Shown here: piece after piece, positions 24,312 to 32,213 of the stretch
Position numbering within the stretch: the first letter of the stretch is position 1
Layout: each line of letters starts with the position of its first letter
Assembly (NCBI GenBank): GCA_934525595.1
Contig: CAKSZJ010000028.1
Span: 1-33,602, forward strand
Direction of reading: 5' to 3'
From: an uncultured Chiayiivirga sp.
Lineage (GTDB): Bacteria > Pseudomonadota > Gammaproteobacteria > Xanthomonadales > Xanthomonadaceae
Length of the DNA stretch: 33,602 nucleotides
Notes under the pieces: generated by a model
Seen by the model: the letters and a program-made list of their open reading frames with translations, nothing else
Databases searched by the model: none
Told to the model about the DNA's origin: nothing
Made by a program: the position numbers and the translations under genes

Positions 24312-25577
24312 ATGCGTGGTTTTTTCTGTTTTCTGACGATGTTGCTGGTGTCGCCGCTGGCGCTGGCGACGACAGATCGCGTGGCGCTGGTGATCGGCAA
24401 CGCCAAGTACCAGCACACCACCACGCTGGCCAATCCGGTGAACGATGCCCGCGATATCGCCGCCGCCCTGCGCACGGCGGGTTTTGCCGTGGAGCCGGTG
24501 GTGGAAAACGCCGACAAGGCACGCCTGCAAGCCGCATTGGCCGCCTTTGCCGACAAGGCCCATGGTGCGCGGCAGGCGCTGGTGTACTACGCCGGCCACG
24601 GCATCGAGGCGGCGGGCGAGAACTACCTGGTGCCGGTGGACGCGCCCCTGCGCAACGAGCGCACCGTGAGCCTGGAAGCGGTGAAGCTCAGCGACGTGCT
24701 GGCCGTGGTATCCAGCGCCGGGCAACTGGGCCTGGTGGTGCTGGATGCCTGCCGCGACAACCCGCTGGCAGCGCGGATGCAGCGCATCGACGCCACCCGC
24801 TCGGCGACACGCGGTTTAGGCGCGCCGGGTGAACCGGGCGGCAACCTGATGGTGGTATATGCAGCGGAAGCGGGGCGTGTTGCTGCCGATGGCGCGGGCC
24901 GCAACAGCCCGTTCACCCAGGCCGTGCTCGGCGCGTTGAACGCGCCGCCGATGGAAGTACGCCAGTTCTGGGGCCACGTGCGCGATCAGGTCTCGCGCAG
25001 CACCGGCGGCGCGCAGCGGCCCTTCACTTACGGCAGCTTGGGAGGGGAGGCGATTTATCTGGCTGGCAGCGGCAGTGAAATCTCGACGCCACAATGGAAT
25101 CCAGGTCCGCGTCCGATGCCGCCCACCCCCGCGCAAGAAGCGCTTTCGCACACCTGGGTGTGGTGGGTGTCGTGCGGAGTGCTCGCCCTGCTGCTTGCCT
25201 TCCAGGCCTGGCGCAAGACGTCCTTTCACCCCGCTCCTGCTGCCAATGGACGCATGCCCATACCGCGCCTTTCCCTGAGTGCAGCCGACGGCGGGCTTCT
25301 CGGCACCGTTGCTGCCGGCCAATCCTGCATTGTCGGTCGCGACACTTCCCAAGCCGATATATCCATGCCCGACAAGGATGTGCGCATTTCCTTGCGCCAC
25401 CTGAAGGTATCGCTGGATGCGGAAGGGCAGGCGTGGGTCGAGGATCTGGAATCGAGCAATGGCGTCTGGCGCGGTCCCGGAGATCGAATTCCGGTTGGGA
25501 GGCGTGTGCCGATAGAGCTGCCATGCCGTCTTTTCCTGGGCGGCAGTCATGCCCCGCTGTCGATCGAGCGGGGCTGA
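24312..25577 (+). CDS. Exported caspase-like protease with TM and cytoplasmic FHA domain
   Basis: A 421-aa protein. Signal peptide 1-20, then a peptidase C14 (caspase-like) domain: RVALVIGNAKY (23-33), catalytic H96 (YYAGHGIEAAGENYLVPVDA) and C147 (VVLDACRDNP), and GRNSPFTQAVLGAL (197-210). TM 283-299 is followed by basic RK. An FHA domain at about 339-405 has VGRDTSQADISM, ISLRHLKV and SSNGVW, the residues that contact phosphothreonine. Thus the protease is in the periplasm and a phosphopeptide reader in the cytoplasm. The Ser/Thr kinase at 20323 is the obvious source of a phosphorylated partner. A good AGGGGG precedes the ATG. Confidence 0.92.
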   Translation: MRGFFCFLTMLLVSPLALATTDRVALVIGNAKYQHTTTLANPVNDARDIAAALRTAGFAVEPVVENADKARLQAALAAFADKAHGARQALVYYAGHGIEAAGENYLVPVDAPLRNERTVSLEAVKLSDVLAVVSSAGQLGLVVLDACRDNPLAARMQRIDATRSATRGLGAPGEPGGNLMVVYAAEAGRVAADGAGRNSPFTQAVLGALNAPPMEVRQFWGHVRDQVSRSTGGAQRPFTYGSLGGEAIYLAGSGSEISTPQWNPGPRPMPPTPAQEALSHTWVWWVSCGVLALLLAFQAWRKTSFHPAPAANGRMPIPRLSLSAADGGLLGTVAAGQSCIVGRDTSQADISMPDKDVRISLRHLKVSLDAEGQAWVEDLESSNGVWRGPGDRIPVGRRVPIELPCRLFLGGSHAPLSIERG

Positions 25578-25634
25578 GCGGGTACCGCTACCTTTGGGCA
25601 TAAATGGGTATTGCATCGCACCGGGCACATGCCC

Positions 25635-25739
25635 ACCCGGGCGTTGTGTGTGAGGCGTCGTTCCTGAGCGTGGTCATTGGCGCTTCGGCGCTTTGGTCCT
25701 TTTCTTCTGCGCGGCTCTGCCGTGCTCGATTATTTCTTG
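25635..25739 (+). repeat. Relic of a DUF1566 gene end, copy A
   Basis: It reads TRALCVRRRS then stop (25635-25667), exactly the C-terminus of the caspase-DUF1566 protein at 30720. The following 70 bases are also highly similar to the sequence after that gene (30643-30719), including CTTCGGCGCTTTGGTCCTTT. The frame has no start of its own. It lies after the caspase-FHA gene and is a leftover of another gene of this type. Confidence 0.8.
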
Positions 25740-25768
25740 CGCTAAGCCGTCACGTTCGGAGCATTGCA

Positions 25769-26488
25769 ATGACAACGATGTCCCTCGCTGCCTACCGCGC
25801 CCAGTTGCCCGATGATCTCTCCCGCCCCACGCCAGCGCAGATCGAGGATTTCATCGAGCATGCCTGCCATCTGCACAGTTGGTACAAGCACCTGCCGCTG
25901 ACGCCGCCGGGCTGCCGTTTCACCTTCTTTCTCAACCCTTGTGCGGGGATGCGCTGCGAAAGGGATGTGGCGGGGCAACCGGCGATGTACGCCATTGGCC
26001 CAGACGATGCGCTGTTCGGCAACGAGGTGGCGACGGCGGAATACCGGACACGCTTCGGCCTGCTCGATGTGCATGCGCGCACGGTGGCGCTGGATACGCC
26101 GGAGGATGTCGGCGAACAGGCACAGTCGCCGACCTTGCTGTGGCACGAAGGCGAGTACCGGCAGTTGCCGGACGAGGTGGATGCCCTCGGCAGCGCCGTG
26201 GTCACCGGCATCATCCACAGCGGCAGCCGCCAGACCTGGTTGTGGGAGGTGTCCCTCGGGTTGAACGAGGATGTTCCCGCCCTTCACGAGGCGACGATGG
26301 CGTGGCCGGAGGAATCCGGTGGTGTGGCGGTGGTGCAAGAGATTCGCGAACGCCTGTTGCGCTGGCAGCAGGAGCCGGGCAGCCCGATACCGGATATCGA
26401 GGCACTGATCGCACCGGAGCGCGAACGCCAGATTCAGGGTATGCGGGTGGCCATCGGCCACATGCTCGACCGCGTGCTGGGCGGCTGA
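25769..26488 (+). CDS. Conserved hypothetical protein (239 aa)
   Basis: I do not recognise a named family, though the motif WYKHLPLTPPGCRFTFFLNPCAGM (residues 37-60) has the look of a conserved signature. The protein is soluble, with a mixed middle (DALGSAVVTGIIHSGSRQTWLWEVSLG) and a C-terminal helix pair. ATG 25769 has CGGAG upstream; the frame extends to 25604 only because it runs through relic copy A in the wrong phase. It is probably co-transcribed with the next gene, ten bases on. Confidence 0.75.
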   Translation: MTTMSLAAYRAQLPDDLSRPTPAQIEDFIEHACHLHSWYKHLPLTPPGCRFTFFLNPCAGMRCERDVAGQPAMYAIGPDDALFGNEVATAEYRTRFGLLDVHARTVALDTPEDVGEQAQSPTLLWHEGEYRQLPDEVDALGSAVVTGIIHSGSRQTWLWEVSLGLNEDVPALHEATMAWPEESGGVAVVQEIRERLLRWQQEPGSPIPDIEALIAPERERQIQGMRVAIGHMLDRVLGG

Positions 26489-26498
26489 GGGGCGCGGC

Positions 26499-26978
26499 AT
26501 GTTGGGGGTTTACAGAAGCATGGTGTCCGCGTTCGGTCGTGTACTGTCGTGGTTGAAATATTGCTATGGCCCGGATGAGGCCATCACGCGCGAAGTGCCA
26601 CTCGCATCAGGTCCAGCGGTGAGCAGCGATGCCACCACCCTGCGCCGGGCATTGCAGGCAGCTTGCGACCGCCAGGCCGAGCGCGAACTGGCTTCCGGCC
26701 ACGATGCAGGTGTTGGCGTGATGGCGGTATCGCGAGCGCGGGAGGCGATCCGTGCCGTACCGGAAGAAGGCGATGCGGCGGCCCAGGCGCTGGCTATCGT
26801 CGATGTGCTGTTCGCCTTGCTGGCGCGCTTCAGGCGGGATGGCCCGCGCGGCGAGCACGCCAGCGCCGCCAGTTCGCTGGGCAGCCTGATTCTGGCGCTG
26901 GCCGATGTGATGGAGGCCAGCGGCCACGGCGTTGCCGCCGCCGAGATCGACCGCCGCTGGCAGGTGGTGACAGGCTGA
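26499..26978 (+). CDS. Hypothetical helical protein (159 aa)
   Basis: Family unknown. It is Ala/Arg-rich and predicted all-helical, with ALQAACDRQAERELASGHDAGV, AAQALAIVDVLFALLARFRRDG and SLGSLILALADVMEASGHGVAAAEIDRRW. It has no signal peptide. It starts ten bases after the previous gene and ends six bases before the end of the convergent gene 26985-28658. Confidence 0.65.
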   Translation: MLGVYRSMVSAFGRVLSWLKYCYGPDEAITREVPLASGPAVSSDATTLRRALQAACDRQAERELASGHDAGVGVMAVSRAREAIRAVPEEGDAAAQALAIVDVLFALLARFRRDGPRGEHASAASSLGSLILALADVMEASGHGVAAAEIDRRWQVVTG

Positions 26979-26984
26979 GGCGCG

Positions 26985-28658
26985 TTATCGGGAGCTGGCC
27001 TCCGCACCCAGAATTTCCAGTGACCCATTGCGAAGTTCTGGCACCGGGCTGTCGATGAACTCCCATGCCAGCGCTCGGGCGCGTTCGCTGTCTCCGATGC
27101 CTTGGGCTGCGGCCAGCGCCAGCATGCGCCACAACGGGGCATCGTGTGCGCTGAGGGCATCGAGGTAGCGCGAGGCGGCGGAGAGTTCCTGCGGGGATGC
27201 GGCGATGGCCCACTCCAGCGCCCGGGTTTCCGCATCGAGCCAGGGGTGTGCTTCCACACGCGCCGGCAAGCCTGCGTCGATGCGGGTATCGAAGTTCGCT
27301 GTCGTCGTCCATTCCGGCAGGCGGGCAATCCGGGCCAGGATCAGGTCGATCACGTGCGGATCGTCGAGCAGGTTCTCGAAGGGGATGCCGGCAAAGACGT
27401 TCCACTTGCCCGGAGCACCGTGCGCCAAAGTGGTGAGGAACAGCCGGTGGGTGGTGGCGGAAACCGCATCGTCGTAAGGCAGCAGGCGCTTGAGCACGCT
27501 GGCGGCGGGCACGCCGTCATCGTCCAGCGTGAAACGCAGGGCGTGCATGGCCTTGGCTTCACCTCCGTGCCGGGCCAGCCAGATGCCGGCTTCGGTCGCA
27601 AGCCAGGGGTGGTCGAGCCGGGCCAGGTGTTCCATCTGTACGTTGGCATCGGGGTAGGTGGCCAGTTCGTCGAAGGCCAGTTGCAGCACGCTGCCGTAGT
27701 CGCCATCGGGCGGGTAAGGCAGGCTGTGTGGGAAGCGCTTGCGGTGGTCCTGGGAGAAGGCCAGCGGCGCGGCGATGGGGCGGTATGCAGGGTCCACGAT
27801 GGCGTGATCCAGCAATACCAGCGCACCCTGGATGGCCAATTCGCGGGTTTCCCGGCCAAGCAGGGCCTCGGTCAGGATCCGGTATTGCACGTCCGGGGCT
27901 TCGTGCGGCAGCCGGGTGAGCAGGAACTGCTGGTTTTCGTCCACGCGCTTTGACCAGCGCGCCAGCCAGTAGCGCTGCGCGATGGTGGCCTGTTCCCAGA
28001 ACGGCTCGATCTGCGCGAGTGGCGCGGTATGGCGTTCGTGCGGGTCAAGGCAGTTGTCATGCGTGTGCCGGGCACAGCGCAGCAGTTGCTCCCGGCGCAC
28101 GGCCAGGGCAGCGGTGTCGCCATGCGTGGCGCGCAGCACCTGACCGATGCGGGCCAGTTCGTCGTGACCGGAATCCACGGCCCAGGCGGTGTGCTGCACC
28201 ATGTCCCTTGCAGATACCTGCGCACCGGTTCCGGCGAGCCATTCGCCGGCCAGCGCGAGCAGTTGCGCCTTGCGCTGCGGCGGCAGGGTGGCTTTCGATA
28301 GTGCGCGGATCGGTTCGACCACATGCAGATGGCCGGCATCGGCCAGTGCGCCGATGGCCAGCAAGGCGGTGTCGGCCTGCGTTGCGTGGTGTTGGAGTGC
28401 GGCGATGGCGTCTGCATCACCGCAACGGGCCAGTGCGTGCAGATCGAGCACTTCATCGGCAAGGGCGGGAAAGGGTACGGATTCTGCTGCCAATGCGAGG
28501 AAGTCCTGTGCCGGGCCCGTCGTGGAGTGGGAATCTTCGGCAGGGCACGATGCCTGGGCGGGTAGCGCCGCCAGCGCGGCGAGCAAGCAAAGGGCGACGA
28601 TGCCGGCCTGCCTGCGCAGGCGGCGGCGTGAAGGCAGGGGCGTGGGTGAAGGGGACAT
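26985..28658 (-). CDS. Exported helical-repeat (HEAT-like) protein
   Basis: A 557-aa protein with a basic start and signal peptide (RRRLRRQAGIVALCLLAALAALPAQAS). The mature part is all helical with HEAT/TPR-like repeats, such as DLHALARCGDADAIAALQHHA, ALLAIGALADAGHLHVVEPI, LARLDHPWLATEAGIWLARHGG and the final RALAWEFIDSPVPELRNGSLEILG. ATG 28658 has GGAG seven bases before it; the frame reaches 28745. It is divergent from the caspase gene at 28824. A scaffold role in the periplasm is inferred. Confidence 0.75.
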   Translation of the reverse strand: MSPSPTPLPSRRRLRRQAGIVALCLLAALAALPAQASCPAEDSHSTTGPAQDFLALAAESVPFPALADEVLDLHALARCGDADAIAALQHHATQADTALLAIGALADAGHLHVVEPIRALSKATLPPQRKAQLLALAGEWLAGTGAQVSARDMVQHTAWAVDSGHDELARIGQVLRATHGDTAALAVRREQLLRCARHTHDNCLDPHERHTAPLAQIEPFWEQATIAQRYWLARWSKRVDENQQFLLTRLPHEAPDVQYRILTEALLGRETRELAIQGALVLLDHAIVDPAYRPIAAPLAFSQDHRKRFPHSLPYPPDGDYGSVLQLAFDELATYPDANVQMEHLARLDHPWLATEAGIWLARHGGEAKAMHALRFTLDDDGVPAASVLKRLLPYDDAVSATTHRLFLTTLAHGAPGKWNVFAGIPFENLLDDPHVIDLILARIARLPEWTTTANFDTRIDAGLPARVEAHPWLDAETRALEWAIAASPQELSAASRYLDALSAHDAPLWRMLALAAAQGIGDSERARALAWEFIDSPVPELRNGSLEILGAEASSR

Positions 28659-28690
28659 TGCGTACTCCGGAATGGGGATGCCAGTGGATG

Positions 28691-28715
28691 TTCGACGGAC
28701 AGAGGCCGTGAATCC
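28691..28715 (-). promoter_or_regulatory. Shared motif GG(A/T)TT-N13-CGTC, copy 2
   Basis: On the minus strand GGATT-N13-CGTCGAA, about 32 bases before the ATG at 28658. The same spacing and end are seen before the caspase gene at 32213, and in weaker form at 16749. Confidence 0.45.
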
Positions 28716-28761
28716 GACATGCGGCGCACCGGGTAACCGTGCCAACTTCGCGACATGGCTC

Positions 28762-28789
28762 GCAGGCGGCGCGGTTGGGCGCTACAGTC
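28762..28789 (+). promoter_or_regulatory. Bipartite promoter-like element, copy 2
   Basis: GCAGGCGGCGC-N7-CGCTACAGTC, 35 bases before the ATG of the caspase at 28824. Same blocks, same spacing and same distance as copy 1 at 24249-24276. Confidence 0.55.
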
Positions 28790-28823
28790 GCACCTCCATC
28801 ACCCATTCGTGTCGGAGGGGATC

Positions 28824-30005
28824 ATGCAGGGTCTTTTCGGGTCGATGACGATACGCAGGTGGTGGACGCTGGCCCTGGCGTGGTTGCTGATGTTTCCAGC
28901 GCTGGCCTCTGCCGAGCGTGTGGCGTTGGTCGTGGGAAACAGCGCCTACGACGGCGCGGCGCGGCTAGTCAATCCGGGGCACGATGCAAGCGATATTGCG
29001 CAAGCGCTGGAAACGGCAGGCTTCGACGTTCGATTGGTGCTGGATGCTGATCGGCATGTGTTTCACAACGCCATCTCCTCGTTCCGCCAGGTCGCCGACC
29101 ATGCCGAATTGGCGGTGTTTTTCTTCGCCGGGCATGGCCTGCAAGCGGGAGACCACAACTACTTCGTCCCAACCGGCACGGCGTTGGAGGCAACGCTGCC
29201 TGTCTCGGACCTGATCGCTCTCGAACAGGTTCTCGACGCGATGAGCGGCGCGGATAACCGGGTGGTGATTCTCGATGCTTGCCGAAACAACCCCTTTTCC
29301 GCCCCCACGCAATCTGTGCCATCAGCATCCACGGCCGGGCGCGATGCCGGGATGCGGACGCGAGGATTGGCGGGTGTCGATGTGAATCGAGGCATGGGGC
29401 ACCGGCCTACCTTGCTGGCATTCGCCACTGCTCCAGGGTCGGTAGCCGAAGATGGCCCCGATGGAAACAGCCCGTTCAGCAGCGCGCTGAAGCGATACAT
29501 CGGCGTGCCGGGCATCGACGTGCGCGAGGTTTTCACGAGCGTTCGGGAAAAGGTACTCAAGGACACGAATGGAAGGCAGGTGCCCTGGGACAACTCGTCA
29601 CTGACTGGTGCCGTGTACTTCGTCGATCCCTCCACCGGCATTCTGGATATTTCGGTACGTCGCCCGGAAGCTGCACAGATTTTCGTGAATGGTCAGTTGA
29701 AGGGTGAGGGTGCAGCGGTGGTACGGGGTGTTCCCGCCGGACAGGTCTCGCTGCGTATCCAGGCACCCGGGTACCTGACGCATGAATCGTCCGTACAAGT
29801 CCGTGCAGGTGCGCGTGAAGAGATTTCCCTCAGCCTGCGCCGTGAGGTGGCGGCAGCCGGCAATGTGCTGCAACAACTCAACCAGAACCGTCCGTGGTGT
29901 TGTGACGGCGCGGGTAACAAAGTCTGCCTGATGCCTTCAGGCGGACGGACGGACATTCCCTGCCGGTGCCCGGGACGCGACTTCGTAGGACAGATTTGCA
30001 AGTAG
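28824..30005 (+). CDS. Exported caspase-like protease with PEGA domain and Cys-rich tail
   Basis: A 393-aa protein. Signal peptide to about residue 30. Peptidase C14 domain: RVALVVGNSAYD, H104 (FFFAGHGLQAGDHNYFVP), C153 (VVILDACRNNPF), and LLAFATAPGSVAEDGPDGNSPF. A PEGA-type beta domain at about 273-339 has AQIFVNGQLKGEG, VPAGQVSLRIQAPGY. The tail has six Cys in 36 residues (WCCDGAGNKVCLMPSGG, then IPCRCPG and QICK), probably disulfide-bonded. PEGA domains usually bind surface or wall components. ATG 28824 has GGAGGGG upstream. Confidence 0.9.
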   Translation: MQGLFGSMTIRRWWTLALAWLLMFPALASAERVALVVGNSAYDGAARLVNPGHDASDIAQALETAGFDVRLVLDADRHVFHNAISSFRQVADHAELAVFFFAGHGLQAGDHNYFVPTGTALEATLPVSDLIALEQVLDAMSGADNRVVILDACRNNPFSAPTQSVPSASTAGRDAGMRTRGLAGVDVNRGMGHRPTLLAFATAPGSVAEDGPDGNSPFSSALKRYIGVPGIDVREVFTSVREKVLKDTNGRQVPWDNSSLTGAVYFVDPSTGILDISVRRPEAAQIFVNGQLKGEGAAVVRGVPAGQVSLRIQAPGYLTHESSVQVRAGAREEISLSLRREVAAAGNVLQQLNQNRPWCCDGAGNKVCLMPSGGRTDIPCRCPGRDFVGQICK

Positions 30006-30052
30006 CCGTGATCTGCGTCGAGTATCCACCCATTGAGCAATGAGGCCCCATC

Positions 30053-30589
30053 GTGAAGTTCAAGACCATCGCCACTGCCATCCTGGCATTCAATGCCGGG
30101 GCGTTTTTGCCCGCATCGGCCCAGTCGATCGACCTGTGCCCGATCCTGAGCCAGTTGATCTCCGAGTCTGGCAAAGGATTCCCGACGGTGCGCGGGGATG
30201 CGACCATCTCCGATCTTGGCTGGTACCGCTGCCGCCATCCGATCCCCGGCTCCACCACATGCAAGATCGAACTGAAAAAGGATGGAACCGATACCCACAA
30301 CAAGATCGAATTTGGTTGGCAGCGCGGATCGATGGAGGAGGCCGTCGCGACGGCAGAAGCCTTGGCCGAAAGCGCGGCCGCCTGTGATCTTGGCGAGTAC
30401 GTTGCACCGTATGAGGATCTTGATCCGGAAGATCGAAAGTGGCGGATTCGGGTGGATGGCGGCATTGATACGCCAGTCTTGTCCGAAGGCGTGACGATCC
30501 GGTTTCGATCCCGCTTCAACTCCTTCGCCAAGGCACCCTTTGCAATGATGGATCTAAGCTACGGCAAGGTTCACCACGAGTCAGACTGA
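30053..30589 (+). CDS. Exported hypothetical protein (178 aa)
   Basis: Unknown family. It starts with GTG at 30053, supported by GAGG eight bases upstream, and has a signal peptide (MKFKTIATAILAFNAGAFLPASA). The mature part has a few Cys (DLCPIL, YRCRHP, TTCKIEL, AACDLG) that may form two disulfides, and ends SYGKVHHESD. It lies 47 bp after the caspase-PEGA gene on the same strand, so it may be an inhibitor, substrate or chaperone of that protease; this is a guess from position. Confidence 0.7.
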   Translation: MKFKTIATAILAFNAGAFLPASAQSIDLCPILSQLISESGKGFPTVRGDATISDLGWYRCRHPIPGSTTCKIELKKDGTDTHNKIEFGWQRGSMEEAVATAEALAESAAACDLGEYVAPYEDLDPEDRKWRIRVDGGIDTPVLSEGVTIRFRSRFNSFAKAPFAMMDLSYGKVHHESD

Positions 30590-30642
30590 GCCGACACACA
30601 GGGCAGCCTATGATCCTGTAAGGTAGGCCATCTCGGGGGTAA

Positions 30643-30752
30643 GGAAAATCCGAGCGCGGCAAAGTCGCGCAGAAGAACAAGGGCCAAAGGACCAAAGCGC
30701 CGAAGGACCAATCCCACGCTCAGGAACGACGCCTCACACACAATGCACGGGT
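30643..30752 (-). repeat. DUF1566 gene end and downstream region, copy B
   Basis: It covers the last ten codons of the caspase-DUF1566 gene (30720-30752) and the sequence after its stop. It is highly similar to relic copy A at 25635-25739. CTTCGGCGCTTTGGTCCTTT and a CCTTTGGCCCTTG run are conserved, recalling the CCTTTG runs at 15920-15936. Confidence 0.8.
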
Positions 30753-32213
30753 GCCGGCGGAGAAGGAGGCGTGGACCGAGGTCCGGTTGCCATTGTTGAG
30801 ACTGAAGAACCAGGCCTTCGAGGAACCACGCTGGGTACCGCTCCAAGGCCAAGGCTTGGTCAAGCGAAACAGCGGCGACACCTTGCAGGTGTATCCGCCA
30901 CACGCCACGGTCCCGCCATTCGGCCTCCCATAAATCGCCGCCAACTCCTTGATCGACGGTAATCGCCAGCCCCCGCCACCCAGGGACAGGTCCGCGCAAT
31001 ACCGCCCCGCGTCGTCCCAGCCGATGTCCCGCCCATTGTCCCGCTGCGTCCATTCCAGCCCGGTCCGGGTATCGAACAACACCCCGCCGCCACGATCCAC
31101 GAAGCCATTGGCATCGGCGGAGGCGCTGCTGCTCATCTGCTGGGCATTGCCGGGCGCGGGAGCAGCGGCAGGCCGAGTGGCAACGGCGGGCGCGGTGGCG
31201 GGCGGTGGCACGGGCGTCAAGGGGAGCTGCACGTCGGCCACCTGACCGCCCTGCACCAGCACGCTCCGCTCAAGTGTCTGGTAGCCGGTGGCTTCCGCAC
31301 GCACCACGACACGACCGGCCGGCAGGTTCAGTCGGCGATTGCCGCTGCCCACCAGATCATCGCCGATGTACACCTGCGCGTTGGCCGGTGTCACTCCGAT
31401 CGCCAGCGTGCCCTCGCGGGGCATCGCGGTGTTGTCCGGTGCCGCTGCCGGCTCCGCCAGATAAAACCGCCCGCGCAGATTGCTTTCCCGCATCGGCGTC
31501 TGCTGCCGGTCGGTGGCGTTCTCCACCGCCAGGGTGAGGTCGAGGAACACGTCTTCCATGGTGTAGCCGGGGCGGCCCAGCAGCGGAAGCAACTCGGCGG
31601 TGAATACACCATTCCTGCCGCTGCCGTCGAAGGACTTCTGGCCGGGCGAGGCGGCGTAGCCGATGAAACTGCCGGAAGGCGCGCGCATCGGCCCCAGCCC
31701 GCGCACCAGTCCTGAACGGGTGCGCTGCCGCATGGGACGGTCGCGGCAGGCATCCAGGATGAGGATGTTGGTGCCCTCGCCACGCTGCTCCATGCGGTTG
31801 AGTACCGAGCGCACGTCCAGCGCGAAGTCGGGCACGTCCTCGTAGTAGGCGATTTCCTGGTCGTCCACTGGGATCAGGTAGTTGGTGTTGTCGCCGCCCA
31901 CACCGTGACCGGCGAAGTAGAAGAAGGCCACATCGCCGGCCTGCAAGCGCTCGCCGAATTGCTTGATGAGGCTGCGGCCAGTGCGGCTGTCCACGTCCAG
32001 TTGCGCGCTGCCGCCGATCAGCTCAAAGCCCAGCGTCTGCAACTTCGATGCGATGGCGCGGGCATCGTTGCGGGCGTTGTTGAGCTCGCCCATCGTGGGG
32101 TAGCTGTCGTTGCCGATCACCAGCGCCACGCGCTTTGGCGCGGCCAGAGCGGCCTGGGCCAGCAGCAGCCATGCCACAAGCCCGATCCACGCAAGCAATT
32201 TTCGTCGCCACAT
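30720..32213 (-). CDS. Exported caspase-like protease with PEGA and DUF1566 (Lcl) domain, variable-region-like end
   Basis: A 497-aa protein. Signal peptide 1-25. C14 domain with RVALVIGNDSY, H103 (FFYFAGHGVGGDNTNYLIPVD) and C156 (ILILDACRDRP). PEGA domain 268-333. An Ala/Pro/Thr linker (334-360) leads to a C-terminal DUF1566/Lcl domain (369-497): GVLFDTRTGLEWTQRDNGRD, WRLPSIKELAAIYGR and AWFFSLNNGNRTSVHASFSA. Codons 480-488 all end in C (NNC), which is how variable regions of DGR targets look when AAC codons of the template are randomised. GGGAAGGAGAA before ATG 32213 decides the start. Confidence 0.9.
   Translation of the reverse strand: MWRRKLLAWIGLVAWLLLAQAALAAPKRVALVIGNDSYPTMGELNNARNDARAIASKLQTLGFELIGGSAQLDVDSRTGRSLIKQFGERLQAGDVAFFYFAGHGVGGDNTNYLIPVDDQEIAYYEDVPDFALDVRSVLNRMEQRGEGTNILILDACRDRPMRQRTRSGLVRGLGPMRAPSGSFIGYAASPGQKSFDGSGRNGVFTAELLPLLGRPGYTMEDVFLDLTLAVENATDRQQTPMRESNLRGRFYLAEPAAAPDNTAMPREGTLAIGVTPANAQVYIGDDLVGSGNRRLNLPAGRVVVRAEATGYQTLERSVLVQGGQVADVQLPLTPVPPPATAPAVATRPAAAPAPGNAQQMSSSASADANGFVDRGGGVLFDTRTGLEWTQRDNGRDIGWDDAGRYCADLSLGGGGWRLPSIKELAAIYGRPNGGTVACGGYTCKVSPLFRLTKPWPWSGTQRGSSKAWFFSLNNGNRTSVHASFSAGTRALCVRRRS
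30735..30812 (-). other. Candidate DGR variable region
   Basis: The last part of the DUF1566 domain. NNC codons occur at 478 and at 480-488 in one run (Val, His, Ala, Ser, Phe, Ser, Ala, Gly, Thr). These follow a normal scaffold (AWFFSLNNGN) and precede RALCVR, the usual fixed ends. No template repeat or reverse transcriptase is seen in this window. Confidence 0.5.

Noticed and set aside
25604..25768. N-terminal extension of the 239-aa protein up to an ATG at 25604
   Set aside because: The extension is translated from the relic tail and its downstream repeat in the wrong phase; the ATG at 25769 has a Shine-Dalgarno.
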